This document shows positions 59,616-64,000 of a stretch of 64,000 nt of DNA, piece after piece. Where the stretch lies: positions 166,704,825 to 166,768,824 of the forward strand of contig NC_133536.1 of assembly GCF_048544455.1 (NCBI RefSeq), written 5' to 3'. The position numbers were made by a program, and so were the translations under genes. The first letter of the stretch is position 1. Every line of letters starts with the position of its first letter. Origin of the DNA: Silene latifolia. Lineage: Eukaryota; Streptophyta; Magnoliopsida; Caryophyllales; Caryophyllaceae. A model generated the notes under the pieces. The model saw only the letters and a list, made by a program, of their open reading frames with translations. It was not told where the DNA came from and ran no database searches.

Positions 59616-59909
59616 CCACCCCACCTTCATTCATTCATTCATTCACAAACACTACCCACAACATCAAAACCCTCATCCTCTCCATCACAAAAACAAAAAC
59701 CCTCAACAAAATCCACCAAAATCAAATCAAACCATCCTTCAAACAACAAATCAATCACTCCATCTCCAATAACAATCAAAACCAAGAACAAATTCTTCAA
59801 CCTTTGAGTCGATTTTTGATTTCATAAAGGCAAAGCCTTTCACCTTCAAATCGATTTGGGCATTCTACAAATTGAAGATTTTTGATTCTTTTCTTGGTTA
59901 GTTCATGAA

Positions 59910-61517
59910 ATGGCAAGGACAAAGGGTGCAACAAAGGCAACAAAGGCACCAAAAGCAAAGGCTCTCTCTCAAAGGCAAAAAGCTCTCCAAACAAAGAAAG
60001 CTTTGGCAATGGTGGTAGCAACACCAAACTTGGAAGTGCAACCACAACAACAACAAACTTCTATGGGAGCATCACCTTCTACTCCGGTAATCGATCAACT
60101 CTTGCATTATCCGGAGGTAACTTTTATTTCCGATACCCATAGAAAGACATTTGCCAAGTTTGCTATGAAATCAATTCAATCCACCAAATTCACATGTGAA
60201 GATGCTTTAGAGAAATTAGGTGTTCTTGAACAAACAAAAGCCTTTTTCAATGCCATGGGTTTGAAGAAATTGTTTGAAACAAAGGAAGTAACATACCCCT
60301 CCCTTGTCTTAGAATTTTTAAGTTCTTTAAAAGTGACAAAAGTTGAGAATAGGGAAAATCTTGAGTTTCGTCTAGCTAACACTAGTAGACGCATTACCTT
60401 TCCGGAATTGGGTGAAATTTTGGGTCTTAGCGATGAAGAGAAATATTATAAGCAATATGGGAAGTATGACCCCGAGCCTCTTTGGGAGGCAATCTCCGGG
60501 AAGAAATTTGATGATTTTCATGCTTGTCGTGCTCTTTTGGTCCATCATCCGGGCATAAGAGTATGGCACAAAGTTGTGGGAAATACCATAATTGCTAGGA
60601 AAGACACCAATCATTTCACAAGACTTGATTTTATTCTCCTTGAATCGGCTTTGAATATTGGAAGAATTCACACCAAGCCTTACAATTCTTTGAGGCTATT
60701 GGTTGATAGATGGCTCCATGTAGATAGTGGGAAGAAGGGTACAACCGTTATTGTTAATGGCGGCCTAGTCACGGTCCTAGCCAAGCACTTTGATCCTAAT
60801 TTCAATAAGGATAGCAAGTACAAGGCAAAGGAAGGTGGCCATCTTATTGATATGTCTATCATGATTAACAAGTTCAAGTGGGTTGCTCACAATCCCCTTG
60901 ACACCAAGTATGGGTGGCTTACTAGTGAGGCTCGATCATTCACTTTACCCGCGAAGATTTGTCGTCTAAGTGTCCACCGGACCAACTATTTACTTCCCCT
61001 ATCCGAAGAAGCCGAGTACATCATTCAACAACAAAAGGGTGATCATGAAACTCCCTCCTCTTCCATTGTTATACCGCCTTACCCCTTTGTGTATGAAGAG
61101 TTCAAACCGCAAGGAGTTTAAATTGGGAAAGACTATGTCACTCTTCTTATGCAAGCCATGCACAAGCAAGCTTATGAAGATCGGAAGAATGCTTATTTAG
61201 CTCAATATCCTCCCCTCTTACATCTAGCTAGGCAAGGACTCCTTGATCCATCTTGTCCTTTGCCTAGTTGGGCGGATAGAGAAGCCTTATTTCCGGGTGC
61301 ATCTAGGGACGTGGTGGAAGACAATGAGGTTGTTGGAAATGGTGAAGAAATTGATGATAATATTGAGGAAGAAGCAAGTGGGGATGAAGAAAGAGATGGT
61401 GAAGATGATGATGAGCAAGATAATGAAGAAAGTGATAAAGAAAGTGCCAAGGAAAGTGGCAATGTGACCACTTCTCATGAGGGAAGTGATGATGATGATA
61501 GCATGATGGAAGACTAG
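59910..61517 (+). pseudogene. Accessory (Athila ORF-1/env-like) ORF of element B, one in-frame stop
   Basis: A single frame of 535 codons from ATG 59910 to 61517, broken only by TAA at 61119-61121. The N-terminus is very basic (ARTKGATKATKAPKAKAL). The core has TYPSLVLEFLSSL, RITFPELGEILGL, PLWEAISGKKFDDF, HHPGIRVWHKVVGNTI and NGGLVTVLAKHFDPNF, which resembles Athila ORF-1 proteins. The last 75 residues are Glu/Asp-rich (ending SDDDDSMMED). No signal peptide, membrane segment or catalytic motif is visible, so nucleic-acid or chromatin binding is as likely as an envelope-type role. The ORF is preceded by the internal array at 59215-59615. Confidence 0.7.
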
Positions 61518-63480
61518 CCTTGGATACTCCTACTCTCCCATGGTTTGTCTATATCTCTTTGTATTTTATTTCATTTTGATCATTTTTGGTTTAGTCCTAG
61601 CAACATCAAAGGACTCACACCTCGGTTCCATTGAGGTGTTCTTTCTTTTTTGTTCCCATTTGTAAAATCCAAAATGACAATCTAGTTTCATGCATAGCAT
61701 AGTGTGTGCATGAACTATACCCATCCTTGGACATTAGCAATAGTGTCTTATTTGGTTTGGGGAAGTTAATGCATACACAACGGGAGGTAATCTAAATTAT
61801 CCTCTCCGTCATAACAAAAACCATGCATCATGTAGTGTAGCTTAGTGTAGAATTGCATTTAGTATAGAAATCATGCATCATCTTTGCATAATTTCCATCA
61901 TTTTGGCCATTGAGGACAATGCCCATATTAGTGTGGGGATGGGAATTCTAACACTTAACTTTTATTCAAAAACCCATAAAAATTGAAAAATTTCAAAAAC
62001 CATAAAAATTTGAAAAAAAAAAATTGAAAATCCAAAAACAAGTTCATTTCCTTTGTATATATTGTCTTGTATATATTGTGTTTGTTTTATCCTTGTTCAC
62101 TTTGATTGACTACGCCACATCCGAGACATGAGGATATTGAAGACCGCATGGTATGATCTTTCCAATCTCTTTTTTCCTCTTTATGTTAATGACTATGTGG
62201 CTTTATTTTGATTGATGCGGTAAAACAATGTGAACTTAGGATTGCATTTAGTTTATATGCCATATTAGTTGGTAGAATCATTTGCATTAGGATGTGTATA
62301 TGTTAGTTGCATCATGGCATGTAGTTGCATGGATAGAAAAATTTTGTGAAACCGTCTATTTGGGAAGCTTGACAAGTGTATATAGGCCCTAGTAGATGCT
62401 TTTTATTCTTAAGACTTTGCTTGTTAGAATACTTGTAAAACACCCTAGGATGTGTCATGCTAGTATCCTTTGACCCATGGTTTAAGGCCTAGTCAAGAGT
62501 ACCTTGTGGTGTGATAACTCCTTGGCTACCGTTTATTCCAAGGTGACCCTTGAAACCATGCAACCATCATTCATCCATGTTCTACCACATTTTTGTCATC
62601 AAAGGGAATGGGCACAAAAAAAGAAATCAATTTGAGTTCAATGAAATGAAAAGTGAAAGAAAGTTTGCAAAAATGCATCAAATGAAAAGAGGAGCAAAAA
62701 TAGAACTCCTAAGCTTCAAATACAAGGCACCCTCGTTACTAATTGGGGTGACTTTGAAAATGTTCAAAAGAAAATGCAAAAAGTTGAAAAAGTTGTCAAG
62801 TATTGAAAAGCCAAAAATCAAAAAGAAATGGCAAGAAAGTGTTCTCAAATGTCAAATGCCGAATGTGATTGGGGGGAAAAACAACAACAAAAGCAAACTC
62901 CCAAAATGAAACTCAAATACTATCGATCCCTTTATCCATCGTATCCATTTTTGTGCATGGTAGAGAGGGGACGACCCTTCTTCGTGTCTAGGCAAGAGGG
63001 GGAATTCCGCGATCCTCCAGTGTTTCTAACACCATAGGGAGTCTACTCTTGACAAAAGCATTTAACGATTGAGGACAAAGGTACCCTAGCTTGACACATT
63101 TTGGAGGTGATTTATTGGTATCCTTCTAGGCTTAGTAGTTTGAATAAATTGCATCTATGAAGGATTGTGTACCCTTGAATTGCTTCCCTTGTAGATAATT
63201 TCCGCCACTTAGATGAGGAAAGTGGCTATTCTTTTTGTAGATACATCCATTATGTGATTTTATGTGCTTTAATGTTTGGATGTGTCGCCATTTTGGCAAG
63301 ACCCACCTTGCCTTGCAAGAAGGCATCCTACCTCATGGTTGTCTTGTTGTGAGTTGAAGGGGCGGAGTGAAACCCGCTAATTGTCTCATATCGGCTATTA
63401 TTATTAGGTTAGGTTAGTATTGGTCCTAGTCTTTGTCACCTCTTTACTCGGGACGAGCAAAGGTTCGGTTTGGGGATATT
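61518..63480 (+). other. 3' untranslated region of element B
   Basis: About 2 kb without a supported gene. Blocks match element A (3819-5855, minus). An A/T-rich run at 61965-62040 is made of aaaaattgaaaa words. The short ORF at 62550-62909 is Lys-rich by composition and has no counterpart kept open in A. The stretch before the LTR reads ctcgggacgagcaaaggttc and then tttggggatatt, the probable purine tract. Confidence 0.65.
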
Positions 63481-64000
63481 TGATGCGACCATAATTGGCG
63501 CATATTTAGCCCCCGAATTACCATTCTTTCCATGCTTTTTAGTGCCTATTTGGGTCATTTCTTATCTTTAGTTCTTTGTTTTGCATATTCTTTGAGATTT
63601 TGATCCCTTGGTAGGAAAGGAGTAAGAATCTTGCATTTTCATGGCAAAACGAGGCTAAATTGATTGTATTCAATGACCAAGCATCAAGGAGAGACAAGAC
63701 TAGAAGGCCTTTGTACATATCTTAGTAGAAGAGCAATGTTGAGAAAAGGATCCTTGCGTCCCCGAGGAAATCCCCAAGGAATTTATGAAGAAAAGGGAAG
63801 AAAAGAAGAAGAATTGAAGCTGACCAACAATCCGAACGGATTGTACCAAATCCGCCCGTCCGTCCAGCCCAATCCGAGCGTCTCACCTTGGAATCCGCTC
63901 GGATTCCCCCAGCACAATCCGAGCGTCCCTCTCTTGAATCCGCTCGGATTCCTCAGCCCAGATCCGGCCGTCCCGACTCCAATCCGCACGGATTTCAGTA
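63481..64000 (+). repeat. 3' LTR of element B, cut by the window end
   Basis: The first 520 bp of the LTR, nearly identical to 54189-54708, including the start of the motif array. Confidence 0.9.

Larger units (their letters stand above)
54189..64000 (+). mobile_element. Element B: Athila-like gypsy element with gag-protease and accessory ORF but no pol
   Basis: The order is 5' LTR, tRNA-Asp primer site, gag-protease ORF, conserved post-ORF1 block, GC-rich motif array, accessory ORF, long 3' untranslated region, 3' LTR (cut by the window end). Only about 1 kb separates the two ORFs and it holds no RT or integrase. The first 520 bp of the two LTRs differ at about three positions by eye, so the insertion is recent. 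It lies in the gag of element D (left flank aaaaa). Confidence 0.85.

Noticed and set aside
62550-62909. 119-codon Lys-rich ORF after the accessory ORF of B
   Set aside because: It lies in the 3' untranslated region, and the matching region of element A is not open in the same frame.

Overview
The window is plant nuclear DNA made almost entirely of nested LTR retrotransposons. I see no host gene, tRNA, rRNA or CRISPR array. The plant origin rests on element types: a Sirevirus-like Ty1-copia family, several Athila-like Ty3-gypsy families with tRNA-Asp primer sites, a Tekay-type chromovirus with a chromodomain, an L1-type LINE tail and a plant SINE tail. The host is probably a eudicot. The short palindromic motifs recall Caryophyllaceae repeats, but that is a weak impression and not a result.

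Layout, left to right. 1-3353: 3' part of a Sirevirus-like copia element (copy 1). 3351-11070: element A, Athila-like, minus strand, no pol. 11071-16810 and 27552-31961: element C, minus strand, Tekay-like LTRs but no pol, present as two internal regions sharing one LTR. 16811-27551: Sirevirus-like copy 2, inserted in that shared LTR with an imperfect 5-bp duplication; its own 5' LTR holds a SINE fragment, a 1.28-kb solo LTR (duplication ctttc) and a LINE tail (12-bp duplication). 30317-31857: LTR plus primer site of family E. 31962-41349: element F, Athila-like with gag, protease, RT, RNase H and integrase, all decayed, interrupted by an E solo LTR (duplication ttttc). 41350-46662: element G, Athila-like, cut off after protease. 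46663-48890: element H, LTR fragment with a 33-bp minisatellite. 48891-54188: element D, Tekay chromovirus, minus strand, cut off in gag. 54189-64000: element B, Athila-like, gag-protease plus a second ORF but no pol, with nearly identical LTRs; the window ends inside its 3' LTR.

Most coding regions are broken by stops or frameshifts, so they are called pseudogenes.

The main point of interest is a second, non-pol ORF. Related forms appear in a copia family (Sirevirus-like), two Athila-like elements (A and B) and a Tekay-like element (C). All have a basic N-terminus and a shared helical core; the gypsy forms also have an acidic C-terminus. In A, B and C this ORF is preceded by an internal array of the same short motifs that sit upstream of the TATA box in that element's own LTR, which suggests a duplicated promoter module feeding a separate transcript. 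In A and B the ORF accompanies a gag-derived ORF with pol absent, so these look like non-autonomous elements that keep gag and the accessory protein and rely on another element for reverse transcription and integration.
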